Part shown: one piece after another, positions 1-13,130 of the stretch
Numbering within the stretch: position 1 is the stretch's first letter
Layout: each line of letters begins with the position of its first letter
The notes under the pieces: generated by a model
Told to the model about the DNA's origin: nothing
What the model saw: only the letters and a program-made list of their open reading frames with translations
Database searches by the model: none
Program-made: the position numbers and the translations under genes
NCBI RefSeq assembly: GCF_000275845.1
Contig: NW_006766889.1
Coordinates: 544,775-608,774 of the forward strand
Direction of reading: 5' to 3'
DNA from: Dichomitus squalens LYAD-421 SS1
Lineage: Eukaryota > Basidiomycota > Agaricomycetes > Polyporales > Polyporaceae
Length of the DNA: 64,000 bases

Positions 1-3000
1 CGAGCGTCCCTGAAGAATCTGTCCCCAAGTCGCACAACGCATGGACCCGCCACCGCACTCAGCACCCACGCACAATCCATCGCACTACCGCCGCCCTCGA
101 CCCGCTCGCGCTCGCTGTCGGAGATCGCCTTGTACGCCCTCGGACTTAGCCTGCACTAAGCTCTCAAAGGCAACAGCAGCGCAATCGCTGGTCCATCGAC
201 GATAGATGGACGCGCATATGTGATACTTATTTGGAGGCTGCGAGCACACGCACCACCGCCACACTCTGCCACAACGCTGCAAGCAAGCGTCTGTGCCTCA
301 GGCCACCAGGACCGGACGCCCGAACTTGCAAGTCCGCGACGCACCAGGCTCGGGGACTGCCGTCTTCATCCCTCGGAGTCCGTGTGTGCCATCTCTTGCT
401 TCCTGTGCGCACCCGGCCTTACGTGCCTGCACGGCTGGGCGGCCGAGCGACTTCTAGCTAGTATGTGGTCCTTCGACCGCAGTATTTGCGGGCACTGGCG
501 TCCGTCCGGTGCCTGCAGTGTCCTGCGGACAGAATAGCGAAGAACGGCGAGAGGGGACGGGCACATCCGCAAGCCGGTGTTCCTGCGGGAAGGAGAGTCG
601 CCCGTGTTGCCTGCCGGCAATCGCTACCATTCGAACTGCTACATAGCGATCTACCGATAAACTGCCGACGCCATTGCTCTGACAATGGCAGGGCTGATGG
701 CCACCCTATACGCACTTAGTACTCCACGTTCTTGCCGGACACTCAGATAGGGCTGCATGATCGCTGGTGAGATGCTATCCCAATTATACACGCATGACGT
801 TGTATGTCTGACATACCTGATCGATAGATATAGCTCCTGGGCCGCCTCGAAGGCTAGCGTAAGCATACATAGCTAGGTGAGCCCTCCCCTTACGCATACA
901 TGAAAGCGTGTTTACAGCGCTCACGCCAAGGTGACTATCACGAGGATCTTCTGGCCCGAACGCCAGACGACGAGCAGCGGCCAAACCGGAGAAGACCGCA
1001 ATTACTCGCGATGCCGATCGGGGCGCGGGGGAAGACCAAAGCTGCGAACGCCCGGACAGAAGAACCCGGCGCCTCGTTATGGTATCCCCCGTAGCGCTAA
1101 CTCCATTGGTAAAGTGAGTATGTCGTCGAGCTGCATCTGTCTACTACTCGACAGTAGCGCGTCTCAGGTAGATCACTGCTGTGGCCCTGGAGGATATGAG
1201 GAGTGTACCACTGGAGCAACAATGATCGAGCTTGTCAACGTCAGATAGCGTTACGAGACTGCGACACAAGGATGAGGGGAAGACGCATGGTATCCGAGCG
1301 CAATGCCAAGGACCAACGTCTGACCTCCGCCGGTTGTTTAGGTGGTCATCGTCCCCGCTGCTGTCATACCGCTCTAGACACCGACGACAGTATGACAAAG
1401 CCGGCCGATAGGCGGATGCCGGGAACACCCCTTGTCCGTGCATGTTATGTAGGTGACCCGTTCGTTCCCCTGCACCTGGGCGACGTGAGTTCTCGTACTC
1501 TGTCATCATACGAACACGAGGGTGCGTATAGCGAGGTACCGGATCGCATACTGAACGTCCACAGGCTCGCGCTTTTGCCGGACAGAAGTCGAAGCCTCAG
1601 GCCTCAGCGTCGGGCGCGCTTGCAGTCATCCCCTCCCGGCCTTCTGAGGTACTTCATCGTGCAATCGCAATCGCAAATCGCGAGATATCGGGCTCGCTTG
1701 GACGTGTGCATGAACCTTCGTGTGCGCCTCCCCGCATACCGGTGTGATATCGCGCGCGCTCCCCCAAGAGGTTCCGTATCCCCGCTTGTATTACCAATCG
1801 TCTGGCCGCCGGGATGCGCTGCAAGTGCGGGCGTGTGGATCGCAATGCCTGACGCGCCGGGGTACAGTCAGGGGCGGAATCAATCACCCTGACACGTCTC
1901 GCTCTGCGTGGGCTGCTGCGACGTCCCCGGAGTACGGCGGTGCGTGTTCTGCTGGATGGGGTATGTCATGTATGTGTTCTGTTGTATGAGATAAGGACGT
2001 GCGACGGACCGTGCGCGCTGATGGCGACCGTAGTTTGTGGCCAATGGTCGTGGATTGAGGCATCTGCGGGGTGTGCTTCTGCGAGCATTGCTTTCATCCC
2101 GGAAACGCAGGCCCGGCGCAGCTCGTTCATTAGGCGGCGCCGCGCACACGGAGTTACTTGCTCCTATGGGCGTGGCTTGTCCAAGGAGGCAGGGGTCCAC
2201 AGGAGGCAGAAAAGGCAGGAAAGGTGCAGTGAGGGTGCGGTGCTAGATATCTACAGCCACACACCTGAAGGAGCGCCGCATGTACACACGCACAAGGTTC
2301 ATAGCAGCCAGCTGTACCTATCCCGGATCGTGTATGGATGTCGATCTCTTGCCTGGATTTACGCCGCGCGGGGGGGCCAAAGAGCCCTTGACAACCGAAC
2401 ACGTCGGCCCCAACCCAACACCAACGCTGCTCAAACGATAGAAGCTGTGGGGCGGTCGCGCATACGGCATGGAGATGTTGCACCAGATCAGAGATGCGGA
2501 TGCCATCTGCGCCAGCTACGATACATTGCAATAAACTGGCCAGTGCCGTCGGGCTATGCGCGGGGCGACTGAATGGCTGTTGAATGCGAGCACGCTCAGC
2601 CATTGGCCGTGGCCGACTATGCTCACAGACATCTGATCTACGCCGTCGGACGGAGCTGTCAATAGCCACAGTCGCGCAGGCATCGGACGGGGAGCTCGTG
2701 GGCCCTCTGTTCCGGGCTCGCGCGGAGGCAGGGGGGGTCGGTCTGCCCTTGCTATCTTGGACGGTGTGTGGCGTGTGTCGGAGCGGAGTGCTGGGTGCTG
2801 AGTGGCTGGCGGATAAGTCCCCGTGGGGACTTAGCAGATACCCGCGCGCGACCGAGCAGCCTGGGGACAGGCAGACATGTACACGGCCGCGCCTGCTCCT
2901 GGCCGGGTGCGGACTTGCTATGTAGAGTACGACGGTGAGAAGCATATGGAGTGAGAGACGCAGAAGGCGCGCTCCCCAATTGGCCCCTCTCGCTGACAGC

Positions 3001-6000
3001 GACTGGCTGATGCGATCCCGGCCTGAGAACGCTGGCCGCGCAGCGCGCGAGACAGGTTCGAGCGGGCCGCCTGGATACCCAACATCGCTGACGATGGGTC
3101 AGAGCATTTGGCTCATCGTCGCGCGAGGCCTCGCGATACACTGGGACCATGCGAGAAAGCGGAGAACTCCAATGCGGGCATACGATCCCACTGCGACGGG
3201 ATACGGTGCCTGGGAAGCCGTCCGACGTCGAGCGCACCCGAGAGCTTGAGTCGGGCACGAGAGCACGCATGCGAGCGAGCGCAGCGGCGACGGCGAGGAA
3301 GGTGCGCTCACGGTCGGCCGCGTGCCAAGGACGAAAGGGGTATGGTGCACGTATGTCTTCCCAAGCCCACAGCTCTTGAGAACCGAAGGGAGAGTGCGTG
3401 TCTATCAGAGCCGTCCAGCGCTCCCACGCGTCGGGCATTGGCTGCAGAGAGAAGAGAAGCGCGACCGTGTCAATGTAGTGTACAGCGATCGCTTCCAGTC
3501 GAGGCCAGAGCTGCCCCACGCTGCAGAACACAGCAAGAAGGAAGCCGTATTCCACACAGGAAACGTCCGACGGAACATCGCGCACCCCAATGCGATCGAC
3601 AGGTCCTGCGGGGAAAACCATGCAATCGATCGTCCGCGCAGTTGATCAAGAAACTGGCCTCGATGACGTAGCCTCCGGATGCGCTGCATAGACCCCGCGA
3701 GACCGTCTGCAAGCCTGTTCGGCCGCCAGAGGTATGGACCGGGTGCTTCTCATCGTCATGGAAGGGCCTCACCGGAGTCCCAAACTGAGCCACGAGTACG
3801 TCTTTAGTTGCCGGACTCGGTGAGAGCAGCATTCAGATAGGCTCACCGGAGCTTCCATCCAGTACCAAGTGCGCGAGCTTGAAGTGCACGACGGTACGTC
3901 TTCGCTGCCCCCGTGGCCGAACAAGAAGCCTGCCGAAGAGGCCGACCTGCTTCGTTGAGTGATGGAGGCCCCGAAAGGAAGGAGAGGAAGCATCGATGCG
4001 CATGCACACTGAGCACTCGAAGCTTCACCGGTGTCACCTTTGGCTCCGACCATCGATGTGCCCGACTTTGCCTTGCAGAATCGGTGCCTCAGATATCGCC
4101 CAAGGGGGTGTGAGGAGCTCCCTGCGGAGCCGTGCAGAGTCCCGGCCGAGCTGACAGCTGCTTGAAAGCTTCGCGGAACGGGTGCATACCAATTGGCGTC
4201 CGAAGCGCAGCTATTGGCCTACAGAAAGCCCGATCACTTCGATTCAATCGCCCGTTCATCGACACGAACGGCCTCACAGAATATTGTTCACCACTGAGCT
4301 GAACGTCTTACCCCAGCTGCGGGTGGTTTACCTAACAGTCTGCCCTTGCCGGGTACCTCGCTGCAGGTGCAATTGCTATCTCGTATCTATACGTATTGCC
4401 GTCCGTCGATCCTCGCGCGTGACAGTGCGAGGCTCGATCATAGCCTCTGTGAAAGCGGAGCTCAGAGGTCAGATAAGTAGCAAGCCCGGAACTAGGCAAA
4501 GAACATACCGACGACAGGGGGCAACGCAAGCGTGCGCCTCTGCAGGGTCCACCAACGCTGGCTGGAATGGCTGAACGAGTTCTACGTTCAGCCAGGGTAC
4601 TATCAGCCATGCATCCGGAGTGTCAGTGCTACCAGGACGGGCAGCACGGCATGCCCTAAGCCCCTGCTGTCGGCCGCCGACCGCTGCAAAGAAGGCACCC
4701 AGCGAGCCTGTACTAACGCTGACTTCGCCCCCCGCTCAACATTCGCAGATCCTTTCCCTTCCTCTGAATTCGCGCGGATAGCCTGCAGCCGGCGCGGCTC
4801 GATGAACGCTCGCAGCTGCGCAGGGGGCGCGTCCTTCTTCTTTGCATCTTACGACAAGCCTCTGGAAGCGCCGTGAGGCGTGGAATGGACGCACCGTTGA
4901 GTAGCACGATGCCCGCAGCGACGCGCGCGGGGTCGTGCAGGAGAATTCCCGAACCGTGCGGCGCTGCGTGCATAAAGCCGGCGGCAGCGCGACACGCTTC
5001 TGCCGAGGGGTGACCGTCCCGCACGAGCATTCATAGTCTTGTCCTGCGGCGTCGGCGGCGCGCGTAGGACACGCCTGGGCGCCGCGCTCGCAAGGGTCCC
5101 AACGTAAGCTCGGCTTTGGGCTGCATTGGCCGTCAGGACAGGGGGCGAGCTACAAATTCGAAGCTGACCGGTGCTGAGATGATTTGCGATGCTGAGGGGG
5201 CGTTGGCCCTCCTCAGCTCTTGTACGTACGCGTACGCCCCCACTCTACTCCCGCACGGGCGACGAGACCGGCCTGTGCTGGAGAGAGTCCCGTGCTATCG
5301 TATCTGCTCGGCCGAGCACCCAGCTGGCGTCGTACACGTACAGAGATTTGTCGGGATCCGAACGGAGAGCCTACTCGCGGCTTCGACAGAACTGCGAGGG
5401 CTTTGGGCACGCACCAGCAGATAAGTAACCTACTACTAGGTCACGGCACCCGAGCCTGGGAGGGGGCGCGAACGCCATAACGATAAGTGAAGCCACAGCG
5501 ATAAGTGAAGGCCCGTTAGACTCGCCGCGCGAAGACGAAGCGAGACGAGCACGCGGGCGTCGACCGAGCGCCCGCCCCGCAGTGCTGGCTGGCAGAGGAA
5601 CGGGGACGAGCGATCGAGATCGCGCACGCGGCAGAGTGTGACCCGCGGAGCCATCCAATCGCATCAGGCGGTGGTGATGGGATCGGGACACCCGACGCAG
5701 CCGCTGCGCGCCTCCCGCTCCCGTAGCGAACGTGGATTTGCCGGTTGGTCATCGTGCGCAGGGACGACGGCGCGCGTAGCTGGGTGACGAGGGTCGAGCG
5801 GGCATCTCCCGGGCTGCTAGCTGAGGCGGGGATCGCCCCGAGCGACTTGGAGCGCGGAACCCATGTTGCCTGAAGGGGGTTGGCCTGTGGTGGGAGGTAG
5901 CGCCGTATCATACATAGCGATATTGTGCTGCACTTGTTCAGCTTCTCGTTTGTTCCAGGGTATCACTGTGAAATCGCAGGAGTTCTTCAATTCAATAGCT

Positions 6001-9000
6001 AGCTCAGATGGTAGGCACCGAAGAGGAACGCTTCCAGGTGCTGGAGGTATGAAGAGCATATATACATGCGTTTGTAGCGCTCTAGAATGCTTTGGGATCC
6101 ACGGCGTCGGTAGGTCCACTCGAAGGCGTGCCCCGCATTTATTGGATACTAGAAGTCATGGAGATTCGTTAGTATCGTTGTAGATGCTAACGCGTCGCAT
6201 CCAGCATGCGCCGAGCACCACTTAGCTCGAGCAAGAACAACTGAGCAGTTGTCGAGCGGATCGCGGTGGAGGTGGAGGCGGGTGTATGACGGCCATGACG
6301 CCATAACATGATGCTTTGCCTCTTGTCTCACATATTCGAGCGGTGGGTGAACGTTTGGACGGTCTAGACCCCGGACCTATCGGCACGCGCAACGGGCCAC
6401 CGATCGTGCGTAACGGTGGAGGCAGCTAGCAGAGCTTTGGCCGGTCGTCATAGCTGCAATTGCAACATATCTAGAGTTGAGAGTGTCTGGCGGTCACCGT
6501 GCCTCTAACAGAGAATGGGGGAGCAATTTACTCAGGTGATGGGGATTTAGAACATGATATCTGCGATATGCAACTAGCCCTAGGTCATAATCATATGAGA
6601 AGGCATACGCGCGTGGCGAATGAAACAGGGCGCGCCAAACGAGCATGACAGCCCTGAGTTCCTTCACTACGCGAGGATAACATGTTAAGTCTTAAAAGCC
6701 AGTGGAAGCAAGTCCCTATTGGCCTGCCTAAACCAACAGCCAAGCGAGGTATGTATAGGCGAACGGGTTGATGGAGCCGCAGCGCCTGAAGAGCAAGACC
6801 ACAACAAGAATGTTCCGGCCCAGACCTTCGACGGCCGCCGGTGGGACCTGAGCAAGCGAGATCAATTGCATGGGCCCCGATATTTCGTTGACAAAGCCTA
6901 AAGGCAAGCGGGAGCGGATATCAAAGCGGACGAGGATGATCTTGCAGTATGATTCAGCGAAGAAGCAGATTCTGTCCACAGTACAGAAAGCTGTCTTCGG
7001 TCCAGCGCATGGTTGTGCCATATCCTGATACGTCCTCGTGCAGAGGTATGTCGTCTATGGAGCGTTTGCTAATTTCCTCGAGAAGGCTTGTTGACCTCAG
7101 CAGCCTAGCCCGCATCATCGTCGCCTACGAGGTGTCAAACTACTTCGACGGTCTCACATCGATTCTTGTTTCGCTACTGGCCAGCCGTCTGAGCTCATCG
7201 CACGCCGACTCCGGTGTTCTAGGCGGCGACGAGCCACGCTACGAGCCCTCTCCCCTGGTCGTCGGCGGCGGACAATCTGGCCTGTTTCGGCGGGCAATAT
7301 CAGACTTTTGACAATTGAGCGCTACCCCGCACCGACACGCCGGAGGCTTTTGCCTGCAAGGTGGCGGCTGATGGCGGCCTACCGACGCGACTGCCACATT
7401 GCCTGCGCGTGCCCCTATCCCGGTGTCAGGTACATTGAGGATGTCGGTATAGGGCGTATACGGGTGGCGAGCTCGACCCTGGAACTTTGAGGTGTTTTCG
7501 CGACATGCAATTCCGCCCTCGCAGTGTGATAGGCTGGAGTGCGACGGTCCCTAGCGCCCTGGGTACAAGACCCACTTGCCTGCTAGCACGCGTTAGCGTG
7601 CGTCGGGCCACGGGCTTCATTCCGGTACAAGAACTGCCGCGCAATGATATCATACAGGGCCTTGTCTTACGGCGGAGATGACAGTCCCCAGTCGGTACAG
7701 TTGCTACCAAGCCTACTTTGCTCGATGTTGTGCAATGAGCCTCCGCAGCCTTACTATGGCAAGACGTGATACACGCGTTCTCTCTTCCAGCAGGTTGCCT
7801 TTGTTCGAAAGAACCATAAGCACAAAGGAGCGTAATCGACCCGCCTGTGTGCGTGCCGCGCGTTCTGCCGTGCCGTCATTGTGGCATCTACATAAGCTCG
7901 AGGCCGCGACGTAGTGAGCCTCATGTCTGATCAAAATAGCACGCATTGCATCTCATACGTGTACGCGTCGTCCCTGACAAACACGCATTGTCATCCGCGC
8001 TCGCCGCAAGCCAAGTGTAGCCTGCCCACCGCACAGAGCGGACCGAACTCAACGCCATGTCGATCCGTGGTATATAGGCCGTTTGCCCGTTTACAGACAA
8101 AGCTCTTCCGAAAGAATCATCTGCCCGTCTTTCTCCACATCCGATGCGGAGACGGAGAGGCGGCGGAAAACATACGGAGGAGGTGGAGTCATCTTGCCAC
8201 AACCGAGCGCCTCAGCGCCAGCACCACCGCGCGGGGGTGCGGCGTGCATTCCGAGAACATCGGAAACGGGAAAGCCTCGTCTGATATGTGGTATCTTTGT
8301 TTGTTTCTGCACGCGCGAGGCATTCCAGTCGTGCGGTAACAAATTGTGAGTGCGCCTGGTACGGCGCAAGGCGAATCGCGAGTCATGCGCAGCGGCGAGT
8401 CGACGCAGCGGCGGAAGGCGCGGGGGATCAGCAATGAGCGCATTCATTTATGGGGCGAGTATGTAATGTTTTGACTATGAACGGCATCGTGGACTAAAGA
8501 GTGCGAGAGTCTGCCTAAAGCGGGAGGATCGTCGGGCAGCAAGCTGGAACATCGGGGCGGGGTCCCGGAGGCGGGTGCGGATGTGTACACGGGCACCGCG
8601 CGGTGCGCGGTGCGCGGGAAGTTCTGCGCTTTGCGTAGGAAGAAAAGATGCGCGTCGTTGGGCGGCGGGAGAAAAGGACCGCACCTGAATATTCTTGTAA
8701 GCAAGGTTCGGGCGCTTTGCGAGGGGGACAGCGATAGCGCACGGTATCGCGCGATTAAGACATGGGCAGATTCGACATGCCGCGCGCGATATGTGGCCCA
8801 TGCAGTGTGATTCCGTAGTGAGAGCAGGGGTCAAAGGACAGAGACGTACTAAGATGATGAGGGGACGTGCTAGAGACGCAAATGGGGGAGGGGACCATGG
8901 TTTCTGGTAACGGTGCAGGGCGATGGACGGGGATACCTGCATCATAAAACGCCGACATGCGACTTGTCAGGTCGGATTGTCAACGGACGCGATGAACGTT

Positions 9001-10175
9001 AGGTAGAGAGCTGGAAAACAATCAGACATCAGCGATTCGGCGTCGAGATGTCGCAGAGGTCAGGCACCGCAGGTCATCGATATCTCCGGTATGCGTGCGC
9101 AGGGGGAGCGGTCCGCGCGGATACGGGAGATGAACATGGTGGGCGCAGACTGATTGCACACAGATAACTGATAGTGTGATTGTGCGGAGCTATTACAATC
9201 ACAGAAAGCCGACATAGTACTTGTGAGATGCAGGGAGGGCTGGGCGAGTCCGATGAGAGAGATCATCATTTCAGGCGGAAATGGGGCGGTTTGTGCTGAG
9301 CGCAGATTGGTCGAGAGAGAGAGCGCTGGACGGGAAGAAAACACAGGCTCGTATGTAGGAATCTGGGGTAAAATGGAGTATGCGGAGACGGGTGTGATAG
9401 CATTGCGCAGGACGGAGAGGTGGGGATGGCGGGCGAGAGGGTGCCAGCGTAGGATGAGTGCAGCCACCCGAGCGTGTCCGTGAAAGGTGGAGACGGACGG
9501 GCGGGGAACGCGGGGAAGCAGCTGATTCGTGCGTAGCTCGGGAGGGTGCGGGGAGTGCCGGACTTCGGCAGGCTCTATCGCCTGATTGGGTAGGAGGCAG
9601 TCAGCCGCTCAAGGAGGAAACTGCCGCAGGAAGATGCCCGCGCCATGGCTCGCCGGCAAATCCGGGGCAGGCGATTTCACCGACGTCCATCCGCCTGCGC
9701 GCTGCGCCTGGTCCTGTTCAACCGACGGGCCGTCGCAGGGGAGCGTGACCCGGGGGCGCTGCCCATAGCGTTGAACCTGTGAGGGTCAGGGTGGCACAAA
9801 GCCGACAGGAGGAGACTCGTGAGGAGAACGTGTAGGTGGGGGTGATACGAGCTCTACAAGACAGGCATGAAGGTGGCGGGGAATGGGCAGCCTGCAGGGA
9901 GAGCATGCGGGCGGCGGTGGACGTAATGGCGCAGAGAGGGATGAATGAGGGGATTGGGCGGTCTGAGGCCTGGGCTGATTGGGCGAGGGCGCTATTGGGC
10001 CAGCAAAAGGCTGGGAATCGGGATCGGTGTCTATGCGTCCAATGAGACGCGGCTGCCGAATCGGGTGGGCATGCGAGATCTGATCTCGAGCGTTGAAACA
10101 GGCGAAAGACGCTCTGGGGAAAGAAAATAAATAATAAACTAAATGGGACGCGAGTGCCGGAAGGGACAGGTGAGT
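1..10175. other. Gene-poor block, no recognisable gene
   Basis: I read all six frames and found no stretch with a recognisable domain, no intron-joined frame and no recognisable transposase or reverse transcriptase motif. The open frames here (the longest are 263 and 289 codons on the minus strand at 2154-2945 and 2752-3621) are Arg/Pro/Ser-rich translations of GC-rich DNA and look like chance. Base composition is not AT-rich, so there is no sign of heavy RIP-type C-to-T mutation. A short FAD-motif-like peptide is encoded near 7,250 (see findings). From about 8.2 to 10.1 kb the plus strand is conspicuously purine-rich. Confidence 0.6.
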
Positions 10176-10181
10176 TATAAA
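10176..10181 (+). promoter_or_regulatory. TATA box of the ECL1-like gene
   Basis: A TATAAA hexamer lies 52 bp before the ATG at 10,233, exactly where the plus strand switches from purine-rich to pyrimidine-rich. Spacing and position suit a fungal core promoter with a very short leader. Confidence 0.5.
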
Positions 10182-10232
10182 CCCGGGCAGGGGCTGCCTC
10201 CGCCCCTTCCCCGACAGCCCTCCCCCGACATC

Positions 10233-12039
10233 ATGGACACCGTCGACATCCCCTTCGACTCCATCTGGTGTCCCGTCTGCTCTCGCCAGATTGTTCCCAA
10301 ACGCATCTCCGTCCCCATCCAACCCCAGCCTACTCCTGCCCCCCCCGCATCCCCCACCGCCACACGTGAGCACCACTCGACTCCTCGCTCTTTGTACTTG
10401 TCGCTGATTTCCTTCTAGAGCCCAAAACATCACCGCGCCAAGATGCGCCTGCTCGCCTCACCCGTGGTAAGACAGGCACCATTCGCCCTCGCGCGCAGGG
10501 CCTTGTCCACGGCACAGGTCGTGTCAAGCCCAACGGCGCGATCAAGCGCTCACCCACCAAGGACGCATCTCAGGACGCGACCTCGGTTGCGCTTCCCCCA
10601 AGCAAACCAGCCGCGCCGGTCCGCCACCGTACTATGATCGACCAGACACCCGCTCCTCTCTACTGCTCGGACGAGTGTCGCCTCGCCGACCTCCAGTCCT
10701 ACCACTCCGCCATCGACATCAAATATAACCCCGAGCGGTGTGTGTCCCCTCGCCTCCCCCCCGTCCCCCCAAATTCCGTCTCGGATATCCACGGGTCTCA
10801 GGATGACAGCGATTGCTCGAGCGGTGCGTCGTACGAGTCGCGGTCTTCCACCTCTTCTCCCATCACTACCTCCTCCGTCGCCCACGCGCCCTTACCCAAG
10901 GGTGACTGTGGTGCCGATGCGTACTCGCGTCTCTCTGCCATTTATGGCTTCGCTCCTCTCCCCCCACCTCCGCCCTTCACCCGCAAGGCTCCGAAGGCTT
11001 CAGAGGAGGCTGCTCCTCGGCTTGAGGGTGGTATTATGATGGCTGCTCGCCGCATTCAAGCCGCCCTCTGTCCTGAGAAGCCCAAGAAGTCCTCTTGGGG
11101 CGTTCCCGTCCACAGCGACCCCGAGGATGACAACAAGCCCATTCCGGGTTGGACGGACGGGTCGAATGCGTGGCGTGCGAGCGTATATGGCTTTGCGCCG
11201 CCTCGCGACTTCACTCGTTCCGACCCCGACGATGCCGCCATCCGTGCTTACGGTTCCTATGTCGCAAGCCCTCATCGCTCGCGGGGTGTTCATTCGACTC
11301 TAGGCGAAAACAAGCCCGCTGCTGAGGTCAAACCCAGTGCCTCTACTCCCTCTCTCCCATCCCGCGTTGTCGACTCTTCCACTCAGGAGCTCTACCGTCA
11401 GTACTCGGCGTCCTTTACTAGGCGCTCCGAGTCACGGAGCTCCCTTGTGCGGGGTGTGCCTCTTTCCACTTCTCCCACTGGCTCTGCTCGTTCTAGTTCT
11501 GCTCGCGAGTTCTCTCTCCTCAAGCCAGGCGCTGAGGGCCGTCTCTTGGTCCCTGATGTCAAGATGCGTCGTGTCAACTCTAGCGTTTCTAGCATCGGGG
11601 GTAGCTCCGGGACTTCCTGGGGCAGCCAAAGTGCCGTCTTCAGCGCCGGGTCTGTCGCGGGCAGGAAGCGGAGTCCCCTCAGTCGCCAGAACAGTGATGT
11701 GAGTGTGGACACTGCCGCGACTCAGAGCGAAGGGGACGAATACGATGCTCGTGAGGCGGCGTGTTCCATGCCTGCTGTTGGCAAGGCGCGGCCCACCGCA
11801 ACCAGTGAGTATCCTCATTCCGTCGATGGTTGTAATGGTCGTTCATGGTATGCTGTGCAGTGCGGACTTGGAGCTACTCTTCAGAGACCTTCACGTATCC
11901 AATCATGCGCACCGCCCCCAAGAAGGAGAAGCGTATCGAGCGCAGAGTTGTGGACGGTGTCGAGGAGGACGTTGAGGTCGAGGTCGAGGTCGAAGAGCCC
12001 ATCAAGCGGCTTTTCCTCTTTGGCGGCGCGCGCGATTGA
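10233..12039 (+). CDS. ECL1-family zinc-binding protein (life-span/stress regulator family)
   Basis: Exons 10233-10365, 10419-11804 and 11861-12039 join in frame to 565 aa. The N terminus carries WCPVC (Cys13, Cys16), and after a basic Pro/Ser-rich linker comes LYCSDEC (Cys127, Cys131); together these form the split Cys2-Cys2 zinc site typical of the fungal Ecl1/Ecl2/Ecl3 family, whose yeast members extend chronological life span and respond to nutrient or metal stress. The middle of the protein is long, Ser/Pro-rich and probably disordered. The last exon has an acidic Val-Glu repeat (about residues 540-550) and ends KRLFLFGGARD, a tail I remember from basidiomycete members. The open frame runs past 11,804 into intron 2 up to 12,577, but the spliced version gives the conserved tail, so I take that end. 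A TATA box lies 52 bp upstream. The family call is firm; the cellular role is inferred. Confidence 0.85.
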
Positions 12040-13130
12040 GCGCAGTAAGGTTATGTTGCGGGTGACGTGCGAGGTGTCCTCGTCGTCGTCTCGTTCGCAT
12101 CACCATTGTCCGCAGTTCGATGTCGTTCACACGCATACCCTCTGCATCGTCGATACCTGGATACCTCGCTCGCATCGCGCATACCCTCGCCTCCCCCTCC
12201 TGACCAGCATTACCATTCACTCGCATTCGATGCACCATCCTCACAGTCCCTCGCAGCGCTGCCGTCGCCTCATTTATTTGCCTCGCTTGTCGCATGCTGT
12301 CGCACCTGGATCTCCTGCAAGCTTATCCTTATCCTCAATGCCTACCCTACCCTATCGCCAACCCTCGAAATCGGTCCGATACCTTATCCCCTCCTACTGG
12401 GCATTACGCTACGACCCACCTACATGCTCGTGCCCAACGCCATTCTTATCGCGAGCGATGTGCACAAAAAAGGACCCATACCTACGTGTATATTATCTGT
12501 ACCACCACTGCTTTCCATGGGTCTTGGCTTATCGTCGTCCGGTCTCAGGGTTCGTCGTCTCGGGCTCTCCAGGGTAGGGGATCGGGCGCGCGCGCATATC
12601 CGTCGTCACATTTCCGTTCTTCACCTACGTCATGTGGACCAAGGACGTGTATATTGTCGTGTATCGGTACTCCGCTCGTTCGCTCATCTCGTGGTCGCTC
12701 GTTTGGTCTTTCAGGCTCTCCTCGTCTCGCCCTTTCTATCCCGTCGTCTTTTCTGGATGTCTTCTCGGTATTGGTGTCCATTGACAGCTGTATGAACAGT
12801 AACCCCCTCGTGCCTAATATCGTGTCCTATTTTCGTTGTGCATGTTGTTTCGCTTTGTTCACCAGTTCTTGGTTGTTATCGTGTACCACTATCATCGTCT
12901 TGTCACCATCTCCTCACTTACCCTTGCGCATATCTCATCGCATCTGCATCCTGGTCATCACGCATCCTTTGCACTCCCACAATTGCATCGCAGCCATCAC
13001 GGGTACCTCGCACCATTACCATACCGCATCACACGCATACCTCACGCACATACGATGATACCGCGCAGAACCTCCTTACATTTACCCACCCCTCCTCGGG
13101 GTTGTATGAAGTGCAATGTTTGTTAGTATG
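12040..13130 (+). other. Pyrimidine-rich tract after the ECL1-like gene (long 3' UTR or ncRNA)
   Basis: About 1.1 kb with strong C+T excess on the plus strand, directly downstream of the stop codon. Several frames stay open for 90-250 codons, but they encode Ser/His/Leu/Pro-rich strings with no domain and no consistent frame, so I do not call a gene. Continued strand bias in the same sense as the upstream gene suggests transcription through it. Confidence 0.4.

Noticed and set aside
2154..3621. Two long minus-strand open frames (263 and 289 codons)
   Set aside because: Overlapping frames, Arg/Ser/Pro/Cys-rich without motifs, no splice continuity; typical stop-poor chance frames in GC-rich DNA.
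9786..10433. Minus-strand open frame of 215 codons over the ECL1-like 5' end
   Set aside because: It is antisense to the real first exon and its Pro/Ser/Gly-rich content reflects the purine/pyrimidine bias.
12067..13058. Open frames of 242 and 254 codons after the ECL1-like gene
   Set aside because: They overlap each other in different frames and encode Ser/Leu/His/Pro strings caused by pyrimidine richness; no domain.
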